Made by a program: the position numbers and the translations under genes. A stretch of 64,000 nt of DNA from CATQHW01 sp965215345 (lineage in GTDB: Bacteria; Spirochaetota; Spirochaetia; SZUA-6; Bin103), in the NCBI GenBank assembly GCA_965215345.1, contig CBDCDL010000002.1, positions 620,001 through 684,000 on the forward strand. The letters run 5' to 3'. This document shows, piece by piece, positions 27,325-36,703 of this stretch. Below the pieces are notes generated by a model that was not told where the DNA came from, made no database searches, and saw only the letters and a list, made by a program, of their open reading frames with translations. Every line of letters begins with the position of its first letter. Position 1 is the first letter of the stretch.

Positions 27325-28284
27325 CTAGCGGAGCGCCTCCGTGGCTGCCCGGCGGACCCGAGGGTCAATGTCGCCGGACGCCAGACCGCGCACCTGCCCG
27401 GTCAGCTCCGGCCGATCGAGGCCGACTGCGACGTTCACCGCGACCTCCATTATGTCGCTTTGCTCGTCCGCGTCAACATTCGGGAAGCCGGCCAGGTACT
27501 CCCGGTCCAGGATCTGCATGAGCACCTCCGCGCCCGCGTCGCTGCCCAGCGCCGCCAGGGCGATCGAGGCGAACCAGCGCACGTTGGGCTCCTCGTCGAA
27601 CAGCAACGGCTCCAGCGCGGGGGCGGTGGACGGGTCGCCGATGGCGCCGATCGTGCGCACGGCCGACGTCCGGATGCGCGCCGAGTCGTGCCGGAGGTAC
27701 GGCAACAGCACCGGCAGCTCCTCGGCGCCGGCCAGGAAGCCGAGCGCCTGCAGGTAGAAGGAGGCCGATATCTCGCTGTCTTCCGTCGCCAGCGCGTCGA
27801 GCAGCGTCACGATGAACCGGTGGTCGCCGGTCAGCGCCATCGCCTGCGACAGGTACTGCCGCACGCGCTGATCGTCGCCCGCCGCCTCGGCGAAGGCGAG
27901 GTTCATCTCGCCGACGAAGCGCTCGTCGCGGGGCACCTGGTCCTTGCGGGCCAGATCGAACAGCAGCGTGCTCAGGTCGAACGCCGCCTGCCAGCGGCGC
28001 GTCTGGCCCCCCGTGCGGACGTCGGCCAGGTAGTCCAGGGCGTCGGCCGGCTCCGACGACAGGATGGAGACGCCGGCGATCACCAGCACGGCCAGCACCG
28101 CGATCAGCAACGGGACGACGAAGAAGGAGTGGACGATGACGCCCAGGCCGGAGCGCCTGGGCTCGGCGGAGGCGCCGTTCTGCCCGGATGCGCCCTGTCC
28201 GGATGCACCCGGCCCGGATGCGCCATTGCCGCCGGGACGGGTGCTCTGTGCGTCGGCTTCCGACGTGCCTTCCAGGCCGGCCAC
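27325..28284 (-). CDS. membrane-anchored HEAT-repeat protein in the reductase cluster
   Basis: A 319-residue protein with a Gly/Ser/Asn-rich N-terminus (GASGPGASGQGASGQ), one membrane helix (FVVPLLIAVLAVLVIAGVSI) and a periplasmic array of helical repeats, such as LPVLLPYLRHDSARIRTSAV and PALEPLLFDEEPNVRWFASI. HEAT arrays usually mediate protein contacts. It lies directly upstream of the Rieske gene, so I infer a scaffold or assembly factor for this complex. Confidence 0.75.
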   Translation of the reverse strand: MAGLEGTSEADAQSTRPGGNGASGPGASGQGASGQNGASAEPRRSGLGVIVHSFFVVPLLIAVLAVLVIAGVSILSSEPADALDYLADVRTGGQTRRWQAAFDLSTLLFDLARKDQVPRDERFVGEMNLAFAEAAGDDQRVRQYLSQAMALTGDHRFIVTLLDALATEDSEISASFYLQALGFLAGAEELPVLLPYLRHDSARIRTSAVRTIGAIGDPSTAPALEPLLFDEEPNVRWFASIALAALGSDAGAEVLMQILDREYLAGFPNVDADEQSDIMEVAVNVAVGLDRPELTGQVRGLASGDIDPRVRRAATEALR

Positions 28285-28397
28285 GGCCCGCAGTGTACGG
28301 ACCTCGTCCGCGCGCGGTCAACGTCCCGAGGCGCTCCTCCGAGGGACTGTGGCAACAGGTTCCTGCTTCCGGAACAGGTCCGCTTCCGGACAGGTCC

Positions 28398-29024
28398 TCA
28401 AGTGCGCGGGAAGTGGCCGTTGCCCCGCAGGACCCGGCGGCGCTCGCGGTCGTCGCGCTGCGCCAGCATGCGCTCCTTCAGCGCCTCCTCGGCGGCGAGC
28501 AGCCGCTGCTCGGCGCTGGTAAGCTCCAGCAGGCTCTGCTTCTTCGCCAGCGGCAGGTCGCTGTAATAGGAGATGTAGTAGGAGATGACCTCGGTGGAGA
28601 CCTGCTCGAGCTCCGCCACCGGCAGATGCCCGGGCGTCGACTCGTAGATGTCCTGGAAGAGGTGCAGGCAGCGGGTCTTGAGCTCCTGCCGCTCGTCGGC
28701 CGGATCGTCGGTGAAAAAGCTCACGATGCCCTGCAGAAAGACCCGGTCACGCTGCAGCCGGCCGATCCGGAAGCGGCGGCGGCCGATGGTCAGGATGTCC
28801 ATGCGGCCATCGTCGTAGCGGCGGATCTCCCTGGCCACGCGGGCGGAACAGCCCACGTCGGCCACGGTGTTCTCGTTGGCGCACAGCACGCCGAATTCGC
28901 CGTTGGCGTCGATCACTTCGCCCATCATCTCCTTGTAGCGCTCCTCGAAGATGTGCAACGGCAGGGCGGTGTCCGGGAACAGCACGACCTTGAGCGGGAA
29001 CAGCGGAAGGAGCGTCTCAGCCAT
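28398..29024 (-). CDS. Lon substrate-binding-domain protein (LON-SB only)
   Basis: A 208-residue protein starting MAETLLPLFPLKVVLFPDTA, followed by LPLHIFEERYKEMMGEVIDA, the start of the N-terminal domain of Lon protease. It lacks ATPase and protease domains. The C-terminal half is helical and charged. Such stand-alone proteins are common and their function is largely unknown. It overlaps the hemB 3' end by 8 bases, so the two are translationally coupled. Confidence 0.88.
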   Translation of the reverse strand: MAETLLPLFPLKVVLFPDTALPLHIFEERYKEMMGEVIDANGEFGVLCANENTVADVGCSARVAREIRRYDDGRMDILTIGRRRFRIGRLQRDRVFLQGIVSFFTDDPADERQELKTRCLHLFQDIYESTPGHLPVAELEQVSTEVISYYISYYSDLPLAKKQSLLELTSAEQRLLAAEEALKERMLAQRDDRERRRVLRGNGHFPRT

Positions 29025-29994
29025 CGCAGCGTCGCGCCATCTCCGTCGCGAAGTAGGTCAGGACGATGTCGGCTCCCGCCCGTTTGATAGCCGTGATCGA
29101 CTCCACCATCGCCTGCTCGCCGTCGATGCAGCCGGCGGCGGCGGCCGCCTTGATCATCGCATACTCACCCGAGACTTGGTAGGCGGCCACCGGCACGTCC
29201 ACGGCGCCGCGCACCGCGGCGACCACGTCCAGGCACGGCAGCGCCGGCTTGACCATGACCATGTCCGCGCCCTCGGCGACATCCAGGCGCACCTCCCGCA
29301 GGGCGTCGCGTGCGTTGGCCGGGTCGACCTGATACGTCTTCTTGTCACCCGAGCGAGGGGCGGAGTCCAGCGCTTCCCGGAACGGCCCGTAGAAGCAGGA
29401 GGCGTATTTGGCCGAGTAGGCCAGGATCCCGACCTCCGTGTGGCCCGCCCGGTCCAGTGCGGCGCGGATGGAGCCGACCCGCCCGTCCATCATGTCGGAA
29501 GGCGCCACCAGGTCGGCGCCGGCCTCCGCCTGGCACAGGGCCATGTCGGCCAGGATCGGCAGGGTCTGGTCGTTGTCGATGCGTCCGTCGATCACCAGCC
29601 CGTCGTGGCCGTCGCTGGAGTACGGGTCCATCGCCACGTCGGTGATCACCAGCAACTCCGGATGCGCGTCCTTGAGGGCGCGGACAGCGCGCGGCACCAG
29701 CCCTTCGGGATTCATTCCCTCGCCTGCCCGCGGGTCCTTCAGTTCGTCCGGCACCGCGGGGAACAGCGCCACCGCGGGAACGCCGGCGGCGAACGCCTCC
29801 CCGGCCTCCGTGAGCAGGGTGTCGGTCGAAAGGCGGTGGCGGCCCGGCATCGCGGCGATCGGGTCGCGGACCCCCGCGCCCTCGACCACGAACAGCGGCA
29901 GCACCAGATCGGCCGGCCGCACCTCCGTCTGGCGCACCAGCCGGCGGATGCCGTCGCTTCTGCGATTGCGCCGCGGCCGGCTCGTGAGCGCCAT
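29017..29994 (-). CDS. hemB: porphobilinogen synthase (delta-aminolevulinate dehydratase)
   Basis: A protein of about 325 residues. The two active-site Lys are in AYSAKYASCFYGPFREA and MVMVKPALPCLDVV. The metal region reads DVAMDPYSSDGHDGLV, with Asp/Ser in place of the Cys triad, which indicates the Mg-dependent rather than Zn-dependent type. It condenses two aminolevulinates into porphobilinogen for heme. The ATG at 29994 is preferred over a GTG at 30003. Its place next to a heme-rich respiratory cluster fits supply of heme to the cytochromes. Confidence 0.95.
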   Translation of the reverse strand: MALTSRPRRNRRSDGIRRLVRQTEVRPADLVLPLFVVEGAGVRDPIAAMPGRHRLSTDTLLTEAGEAFAAGVPAVALFPAVPDELKDPRAGEGMNPEGLVPRAVRALKDAHPELLVITDVAMDPYSSDGHDGLVIDGRIDNDQTLPILADMALCQAEAGADLVAPSDMMDGRVGSIRAALDRAGHTEVGILAYSAKYASCFYGPFREALDSAPRSGDKKTYQVDPANARDALREVRLDVAEGADMVMVKPALPCLDVVAAVRGAVDVPVAAYQVSGEYAMIKAAAAAGCIDGEQAMVESITAIKRAGADIVLTYFATEMARRCDG

Positions 29995-30050
29995 GGACCC
30001 CACCGGCTCAACCTACCGTCGGCGCGCGGCACAGACAAGCGAACCGCGTA

Positions 30051-31176
30051 TCAGCCGCCTGATGCCCGGCGCCGCGCCGCGCGCACCGCCGCCGGCTCGG
30101 AGTCGCCGCGGGTCTCCCGCGAGAAGATGCGCAGCGAGCGATCGGCCAGCGGGAGCTCCACTCGGACGCCGCCGCGCCGGTGGGATTCACGCATGGCCAT
30201 GGCGATCTCCAGGGCGTGCAGGGCGTCGGCGCCCGAGCAGTTGGGCTCCTTGCCGGTCTCGATGCAGGCGAGCAGGTCGCGCACGGTACGCGTATTGGGG
30301 CTCTCGACCGCCGGCGGTGGCGGGAAGATCAGCCGCGCCGGCTCCTCGCCGCGGCCCTCCAGGCTGGAGGCGTGCAGCTTGTGGAACGCTACCTCCTGGG
30401 CGTCGGCCAGGGCGTGCAGGCGTCCGCGCGTGCCCGTAAGCTCGAACTGCCAGCTCGCCGCCCCGCAGGGGAGCATGCGCACCAGGCCCTGCACGCCGTT
30501 GTCGAAGTGCAGGTAGCCGTTGCCCTGCAGGTCGTCGTCGCCGGCCGCGTTCTCGTCCGAGTCCATGTGGCCGAACACCCACCGTACCCGGCCGCCGACC
30601 AGCCGGTTGGTGATGGCGAGCAGGTGGCTGCCGTTGTGGGAAACGAACGCCTCGCCCATGCTCACGATCTGCAGCAGGTCGCCGAGCTCGCCGGCGTCGA
30701 CCAGCTCGCGCATGCGATCGTAGGAGGCCGACCAGTTGCGGGAGCAGCCCACCGCAAGGACGATTCCCGCCTCCCGGCACGCGGCCACCATGCGGTCGCC
30801 CTCCTCCAGGGAAATGGCCAGCGGCTTCTCCGCCCAGATTGCCTTGAGGCCGCGCGAGGCGCCGATCTCCACGACGTCGAGCAGGACGCGGGCGCGGGGA
30901 CGGGCCGACGTGCAGATGCTCGCCAGGTCGGGACGCTCGCGCTCCATCATCTCGCGATAGTCCGAGTAGAGCGTCCGGACCCCCCCACTTCGCCCGGTAC
31001 GCATCGCGCTGACCCCGGTGCGGATCGGCTCCTGACGCCACCTCGATCCCGGCCGCGCGGTAACAGGGCGTATGCGCGGTCGGGTACGGCCAGGGCGCCC
31101 ACTTCCCCCGCTCGTCGTCGATGGTGCTCCCCATCCGGCCCAGTCCGATCACCACGGCGCGGTACTGTCCATTCAC
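30051..31176 (-). pseudogene. Gfo/Idh/MocA oxidoreductase with one extra base in a seven-G run
   Basis: The N-terminal part (from GTG 31176, GGAGGT six bases upstream) has a Rossmann motif AVVIGLGRMGSTIDD and ends at RAKWG. The C-terminal part continues in another frame as GVRTLYSDYREMMERERPDL, with AEKPLAISLEEGD (the family EKP motif), and stops at 30051. The join is a run of seven G on the - strand (30986-30980); with six G the reading becomes AKWGVRTLYSD without a break. Such NAD(P)-dependent enzymes usually oxidise sugars or cyclitols. I consider it one gene, either assembly-damaged or slipped. Confidence 0.85.
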
Positions 31177-31361
31177 GGTCTCACCTCCAGCCACGATCCG
31201 CGACCACCCTACCGCGCCCGTCGCCGGGCGTCGCCCGCATCCGTAGCGGCCGGACCGGCTCATCCCCGCTTGCCCGAACATCGCTCGTGTGTAGTGATGT
31301 CGAACCATCGATTGACGAGCCGTGCCCGGCGGAGCAGCATCGGTCGTTCCGGGAGCAGACG

Positions 31362-32639
31362 GTGAGACCCAAGTACTTCGACGTCCTGACGTATGGCAAG
31401 GACTACTCCGAGGTGCCGGTGGTCCGGCCGTGGCGCACCATCCAGGTCGATCCGAGCCGGGCCGGGCAGTGGATCGTCGCCGGCGACCTGGACGGCGACG
31501 GCGAGGTGGAACTGGTCAGCGCGCGCAACAACCCGGACCGCCCGTCGCAGGAGGTGGTGTCGGTCATCACCCACAAGCTCGACGGCACGGTGCTGTGGGA
31601 GTGGGGCGAGCCGCAGGCCGGAGTGGCCCGCCTGGGGTACGACGTGGCCTGCCAGGTCCACGACTGGGACGGCGACGGCAACCTGGAGGTGATCGTGGTC
31701 GGCGCTCGCGAGATCGTGGAGCTGGACGGCGCCACGGGAGCCGAGAAGCGCCGCCTGCCGGTCCCGGAGGATGCCGCCGACTGCCTCACCTTCGTGAACC
31801 TGTCCGGCGGCGAGCGCGCGACCGACGTCCTGATCAAGACCCGCTACGAGCAGATCTGGGCGCTGGACTCCGAGGGGCGCGAACGGTGGAACGTGCGCCA
31901 TCCCGCCGGACGGCTGACCGCCCACCAGGTGTTCCCGGTGGACCTGGACGGCGACGGCCGCGACGAGCTGATCGTCGGCTACGCGATGCTGAACCCGGAC
32001 GGCTCGATGCGCTGGGAAATGGAGGCGGCCCGGGAGCTGCCGCCGGGCATCGGCTGCCACCTGGACTGTGCGCGGGTGTTGCGGCGGGGCGAGACGGCTG
32101 CGGACTGGCGCTTCGTGGTGACCTGTTGCGCCAACGAGCGGATGGCGTCCGTCGACGGCACCGGCCGCACCGTGTGGGTCAAGGACAACCGCCACTACGA
32201 ATCGGTCGACGTGTGCTCGATCTATCCCGAGCTGCCGGGCAAACAGATCGTCGTGGACGTCGCCAAGCACGAGGAGGTGGTGGCTCCCATCCACGTGCTC
32301 GACGAGGACGGCGCGCTGCTCGGCAAGCTGTTCACCTGGAACTCGCGCTTCCACTTCCCCATCGACTGGGACGGCAGTGGCCGCGACCTGTTCGTGGTGG
32401 GCGGCGAGCATGCCCTGTTCGACGGCCGCGGCGACAAGATCGCCATCTTCGACACGCCGGGCATCGACAATCCGAGCGGCCTGATCTGCGGTCGCGGCGA
32501 CCTGACCGGAAACGGCGTGCCCGACGTGATGATCTCGGCCGATCACGGCGGCACCATCTTCCTGTACCGCAACGAGCACGGAGCGATGTCGGCCCCCGGG
32601 CTGCCTGAGATCACGGAGGTCAACTATACGCTCTACTGA
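31362..32639 (+). CDS. FG-GAP/VCBS-type beta-propeller protein
   Basis: A 425-residue protein from a GTG preceded by GGGAG. Calcium-binding repeat motifs recur: AGDLDGDGEVELVSAR, VHDWDGDGNLEVIVVG, PVDLDGDGRDELIVGY and GRGDLTGNGVPDVMIS. This is the FG-GAP/integrin-like propeller used in rhamnogalacturonan lyases and adhesins. There is no signal peptide at this start. It is followed 19 bases later by the helical-toroid protein. A TTGACG at 31312-31317 may belong to its promoter, although the -10 is poor. Confidence 0.7.
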   Translation: MRPKYFDVLTYGKDYSEVPVVRPWRTIQVDPSRAGQWIVAGDLDGDGEVELVSARNNPDRPSQEVVSVITHKLDGTVLWEWGEPQAGVARLGYDVACQVHDWDGDGNLEVIVVGAREIVELDGATGAEKRRLPVPEDAADCLTFVNLSGGERATDVLIKTRYEQIWALDSEGRERWNVRHPAGRLTAHQVFPVDLDGDGRDELIVGYAMLNPDGSMRWEMEAARELPPGIGCHLDCARVLRRGETAADWRFVVTCCANERMASVDGTGRTVWVKDNRHYESVDVCSIYPELPGKQIVVDVAKHEEVVAPIHVLDEDGALLGKLFTWNSRFHFPIDWDGSGRDLFVVGGEHALFDGRGDKIAIFDTPGIDNPSGLICGRGDLTGNGVPDVMISADHGGTIFLYRNEHGAMSAPGLPEITEVNYTLY

Positions 32640-32658
32640 GCCCGGAGCCGCCTCCCAC

Positions 32659-34473
32659 GTGACGCTGGAAGCCACCCGGACCGGCGCGCCGCCGGACTGG
32701 GCGATACGCCAGCGCCGGCTGATCGAGGTGATGCAGCAGGCCGCTCCCGTGTACCAGGGGCGCTACACCCGGGCCGACGGCAGCTTCGTCTGGCGAGCGC
32801 GCTGGCCGGGGATGGACGGCTCCGACGACGGCTACGAGAGCTATCACAACTGGCCGCTGCTTTACGTCCTGGGAGGGGCTGCCGAGTTGCACGAGCGCAG
32901 CCGCTTCCTGTGGGAGGCGGTGACCAGGCAGTTCACGGGCTACGGACAGATCCATCGCGAGTTCGACGCCTACTACGACTGGATGCACCACGGCGAGTCG
33001 TCCCTGTACCTGTACTACTTCGGGCTCGCCGACCCGCTGCGCCAGCCGGACCGCGCGCGGGCGCTGCGCTTCGCCGGCATGTACCTGGGAACCGATCCGG
33101 AGGTCGACAACTGGGACGCCGAGCGGCGCATGATCCGCTCGCCCATCACCGGCAGCCGGGGACCGCGCTTCGAGAACACGTTCGAGGACTGGGAGGCGGT
33201 GCGCTGGGTGCTGGCCGACTACCCGGTGCCGTTCGACGACCTGGACGTTCCCACCCGCGACGCCGAGTGGGAGCCCGGCGAGGTGGTGGCCAAGGCCGAC
33301 TGGAACGACGACGCCGTGTTCGCGGTGATCCTGGAAGCGCTGAACCGGCGCCAGATGCGCTGCGACGTGCCGCTCAACCTGACCTGCACCAGCCTGATGA
33401 CACACGCGTTCCTGCTCACCGGGGAGGAGCGCTACCGGCGCTGGGTGCCGGACTACCTGGAGGCCTGGGCGGACCGCATCGCCGCCAACGGCGGGCTGTG
33501 CCCGGACAACGTAGGCCCCGGCGGCACGGTCGGCGAGACCATGGACGGCAAGTGGTGGGGAGGCTACTACGGCTGGGCGTGGCCGCACGGCAGCCGCACC
33601 ATCATCGAGCCGCTGTTGATCGCGGCGATGAACGCGCTGCTGCTGACCGGCGACGCCGGCTACCTGGAGATCCCGCGCGGCCAGCTCGCCCGCCTGATCG
33701 AGATGGGACGCAGCGAGGGTGGCCGGCTGCTGGTGCCGCACCGGCACACCGACGCCGGCTGGACTTCGTACCGGCCCCTGGAGCCGCACACGGTCGGCCA
33801 GCTCTGGTACCTGTCACAGGCGCAGTCCGACCGCGACGTGATCGACTCGCTGCCGGAGAGCCGCACCGAATGGACGGCGCTGGCCTCCGGCCGCGGCAAG
33901 GGGGACGACGTCCACTTCGGCCCCTGGTTCTCTTACCTGGACGGTCGTCTGCCCGACTACCCGCGGCGGCTGCTGGACGTGCAGTACCGGGAGGTGGTCC
34001 GCCGCATGGACCTGCTGCGCGCCGACGACGGCGACCCCGAGGAGTGGGACGTGCACCACTGGCAGGACATCAACCCCGTGCACACGGAGGCGCTGCTGCA
34101 GCAGACCTGCGGCGGCCCCCAGGTGATCTACCACGGCGGGCTCCTGCACGTGCGGCTGCGCTACTTCGACGCCGACGCCGGGCGGCCGGGGCTCCCTCCG
34201 GAGGTGGCCGCCCTGGTACCGGCGCTGGACGGCGACGGTCTCACGCTGGAACTGGTCAACCTCGGCGCCGTGCACACGCGGCGGGCGCTGCTGCAGGCGG
34301 GAGCCTTCGGCGAGCACCGCTTCACCACCGTACGCGACCTTGACTCGGGAAGTACGGCCGCCGTCGACAACCGCCACCTGGAAGTGGTGCTGCCGCCGGG
34401 ACGCGCGCTGCGCCTGCGGCTGGGCATGCAGCGCTTCTGCCACGTCCCGAGCTACCGGCAGCCCGTCCGGTAA
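32659..34473 (+). CDS. alpha-helical-toroid protein, possible glycoside hydrolase or lyase
   Basis: A 604-residue protein with a GTG start. It is rich in Trp, Tyr and acidic residues in helical segments: GYESYHNWPLLYVLGGAAEL, AYYDWMHHGESSLYLYYFGL, NLTCTSLMTHAFLLTGEERY and WGGYYGWAWPHGSRTIIEPL. The recurring helix pairs suggest an (alpha/alpha)-barrel as in several glycosidases and polysaccharide lyases, closed by a beta-sandwich (from about 490). I cannot name the family or the active site. It is coupled to the FG-GAP gene. Confidence 0.5.
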   Translation: MTLEATRTGAPPDWAIRQRRLIEVMQQAAPVYQGRYTRADGSFVWRARWPGMDGSDDGYESYHNWPLLYVLGGAAELHERSRFLWEAVTRQFTGYGQIHREFDAYYDWMHHGESSLYLYYFGLADPLRQPDRARALRFAGMYLGTDPEVDNWDAERRMIRSPITGSRGPRFENTFEDWEAVRWVLADYPVPFDDLDVPTRDAEWEPGEVVAKADWNDDAVFAVILEALNRRQMRCDVPLNLTCTSLMTHAFLLTGEERYRRWVPDYLEAWADRIAANGGLCPDNVGPGGTVGETMDGKWWGGYYGWAWPHGSRTIIEPLLIAAMNALLLTGDAGYLEIPRGQLARLIEMGRSEGGRLLVPHRHTDAGWTSYRPLEPHTVGQLWYLSQAQSDRDVIDSLPESRTEWTALASGRGKGDDVHFGPWFSYLDGRLPDYPRRLLDVQYREVVRRMDLLRADDGDPEEWDVHHWQDINPVHTEALLQQTCGGPQVIYHGGLLHVRLRYFDADAGRPGLPPEVAALVPALDGDGLTLELVNLGAVHTRRALLQAGAFGEHRFTTVRDLDSGSTAAVDNRHLEVVLPPGRALRLRLGMQRFCHVPSYRQPVR

Positions 34474-34518
34474 CCCGGCCCGCTGCCGGTCGTGCCGGCG
34501 GATCCGGTGTGACGAGCC

Positions 34519-34543
34519 GGGACGCCCGCGTGGCGGGCGCCCC
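34519..34543. terminator. strong hairpin between convergent genes
   Basis: GGGACGCCCGC and GCGGGCGCCCC pair over 11 positions with one mismatch around a GTG loop. It sits between the end of the helical-toroid gene (+) and the end of the system-2 binding-protein gene (-), so it could stop transcription from both sides. There is no T-run, so intrinsic termination is uncertain. Confidence 0.5.
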
Positions 34544-34572
34544 AGGCTACGTCGCTCGGAAGCAGGCTATTG

Positions 34573-36519
34573 CTAGCTCTTGAGGAACCACTGCGTCGGC
34601 TGCGACACCTTGAACCAGCTCAGGTCGTCGGAAAAGATCGCGGCCTCCAGCACGTTCTCCAGCCGGTTGCTGACGATCACCGGGGCCACCGGCCACGCCA
34701 CCGTGCCGATGACCGGCAGATTGTCCGAGAAGAATTGCCAGACCTCGGCGCGATAGCGGCGGTAGTCCTCGTCGCTCACCGCCTCCAGCGAGTTGATGTA
34801 CGACTCGTAGTAGACCTTGACGTCGTCGGGCGGCTCCTCGCCGGCCGGCGGCTCGGGACCGATCCTGCCGCCCTGGTCCCAGGTGTTCCACTGGAACCAC
34901 TCCCCCCACTTCTGCCCCCACACGCTGGAGGTGATGTCGAACGGCGTGGAGTTGGGGATGTAGGAGCGCAACTCCAGCATGCGGTCGATGCGTGAGACGC
35001 GGACGTCGAACTCGTTGGCCTGTATCCGCTGACTGACCAATTCGCCCGAAACCACCTTCAGGTCGACCTGGACGCCTACCGCCTCCCAGTAGTCCCGGAT
35101 CAGTTCGGCGGCGTCGCTGTTGGTCTCATCGACGTCCATGTCGATCCGCAGGACATCGCCGTCAGCCATCGTCCGGTAGCCGTCGCCGTCCCTGGCAAGG
35201 CCGATCTCGTCGAGCAGCGCGCCCGCGCGTTCGGGGTCGTACTCGGCGAAGTTGGTCGCCCACGCCGGGTCGTAGAACGATGCGCCGTAGTGGATGGTGG
35301 CCTGTTGCGGCACCCCCATGCCGAGAAACAGGAACTCGTTCATCTCCTCCCGATTCAGCGCCAGCGACATGGCTTGGCGGAACTTGACGTCGCCGAACAC
35401 GGCCCGCTTGGCCGGGTCGTCGTGGTTCTGGTTGAAGGTCAGGCCAGGGTCCGCGGCGTAGATGCGCTGCCAGTTGCGCAGCTCGTAGTCACCCTGCGCT
35501 TCGCCTCTCTTGTAGAGCTGCATCTCCGACTGCTTGAGCAGCCGGCCGGCCACGTCGGACTTGCCCTGCAGGGCATCGAGGATCGTCACCTGCTGATCGC
35601 TGACGATGTTGACCACCACCCGGTCGATGTACGGGAGCTGATTACCGGCCGTGTCCACGACGTGGTAGTAGGGATTCCTGGCGAACGTCTTCTTGAGTTG
35701 CACGTCGGTCTCCATCACCCACGGGCCAAGGGTGGGAACCTTCTTCAGCGCGTCCACGTTGGGAAACACGTTGAGTTCCTTGGAGTGGGCGTCGACCCAA
35801 CTCTCGTGACCGAGCTCCTTGGCCAGCTCGTCAGCCTTGGGGTTGTGGTCGATGTGGAACTGCTTGGCGAAGTGGCGGGGCATCATGAAGAAGCTGGGCA
35901 GGGTGTACCAGTGGTTGATCATCGACAGCACCGGGCGGTACGGGATCGCCATCTTGATGCGGAACGCGTAGTCGTCGATCTTCTCGAACGTCGCCAGCTC
36001 GCCGCCGATGGTCCACACGAAGCGCACCCAATGGTTGATCTCGTCGTTGAGCATGACGTCGTCGTAGAAGTACATGACGTCGTCCGCGGTAAGCGGCGCG
36101 CCGTCCGACCACTTCATGCCCTCGCGCAGGTAGATGGTCAGCTCCGTGCCGTCCTCCGACAGCTCGTAGCCCTTGGCGATGTCGGGAATGACCGCGGAAC
36201 AGCTTGGGTCGGTCGTGAACAGGTAGGAGAGCCGGACGTGTCCCAGATCCGACCAGCCCCCGGTGTTGGAGGCGCTGATGGTGCCGCCGTAGGTGCCGAT
36301 TTCGTTGAGCGGTTCCAGCACCAGCGGGTCGTCGGGCAGCCGCTCGGTCACCGGCGGCAGATCGCCCGAGGCCACCAGCGCGGCAAGCATCGGCGCCTCG
36401 TTGAAGCTGGTGATGCCGAGTTGCGAGGCGGTGCGCGCTTCCAGCCAGGTCGTCGGGATGGCTGCCGCGTACGCGACGGAGACAAGGCACAGGCCGAGTG
36501 CCAACGGGATTCTCTTCAT
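34573..36519 (-). CDS. periplasmic solute-binding protein, family 5 (system 2)
   Basis: A 648-residue secreted protein with signal peptide MKRIPLALGLCLVSVAYAAA and AGGAGG five bases before the ATG. It resembles the system-1 protein along its length: LAALVASGDLPPVTERLPDD, LREGMKWSDGAPLTADDVMY, NPYYHVVDTAGNQLPYIDRV and FRQAMSLALNREEMN. The ligand is unknown; sugar-acting neighbours again suggest oligosaccharides. It diverges from its own permease/ATPase operon across a 184-base region with a promoter for each direction. Confidence 0.92.
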   Translation of the reverse strand: MKRIPLALGLCLVSVAYAAAIPTTWLEARTASQLGITSFNEAPMLAALVASGDLPPVTERLPDDPLVLEPLNEIGTYGGTISASNTGGWSDLGHVRLSYLFTTDPSCSAVIPDIAKGYELSEDGTELTIYLREGMKWSDGAPLTADDVMYFYDDVMLNDEINHWVRFVWTIGGELATFEKIDDYAFRIKMAIPYRPVLSMINHWYTLPSFFMMPRHFAKQFHIDHNPKADELAKELGHESWVDAHSKELNVFPNVDALKKVPTLGPWVMETDVQLKKTFARNPYYHVVDTAGNQLPYIDRVVVNIVSDQQVTILDALQGKSDVAGRLLKQSEMQLYKRGEAQGDYELRNWQRIYAADPGLTFNQNHDDPAKRAVFGDVKFRQAMSLALNREEMNEFLFLGMGVPQQATIHYGASFYDPAWATNFAEYDPERAGALLDEIGLARDGDGYRTMADGDVLRIDMDVDETNSDAAELIRDYWEAVGVQVDLKVVSGELVSQRIQANEFDVRVSRIDRMLELRSYIPNSTPFDITSSVWGQKWGEWFQWNTWDQGGRIGPEPPAGEEPPDDVKVYYESYINSLEAVSDEDYRRYRAEVWQFFSDNLPVIGTVAWPVAPVIVSNRLENVLEAAIFSDDLSWFKVSQPTQWFLKS

Positions 36520-36573
36520 GAGTTCCTCCTGAACAGCGACAGGTATGCAGGATGTCGATTGGGTCTGCCGGCG

Positions 36574-36602
36574 AGTGTAGCCGTCGTCCGGACGATCGTC
36601 AA
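36574..36602 (-). promoter_or_regulatory. sigma-70-like promoter for the system-2 binding protein
   Basis: TTGACG (36602-36597), 17-base spacer, TACACT (36579-36574) on the - strand, about 55 bases before the start codon. Both hexamers are close to consensus and the spacer is ideal. The surrounding GACGGATTGAC is shared with the system-1 promoter. Confidence 0.6.
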
Positions 36603-36637
36603 TCCGTCGCCGACTGCGCGACCGGCTGCGCGCGCGG

Positions 36638-36666
36638 ATGACACGCCGCGGCGCCGTCGCTATGAT
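36638..36666 (+). promoter_or_regulatory. sigma-70-like promoter for the system-2 permease operon
   Basis: ATGACA (36638-36643), 17-base spacer, TATGAT (36661-36666) on the + strand, about 37 bases before the ATG at 36704. The -10 matches five of six. It faces away from the binding-protein promoter, so the 184-base gap looks like a divergent control region. Confidence 0.5.
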
Positions 36667-36703
36667 CTCCGCAAACCCCGCGCGGCTGCCGCGCGCTCGT
36701 AGA

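Noticed and set aside
30980..30986. Programmed frameshift in the oxidoreductase
   Set aside because: A run of seven G could slip, but there is no stimulatory structure or family precedent I know of; an indel error is simpler.
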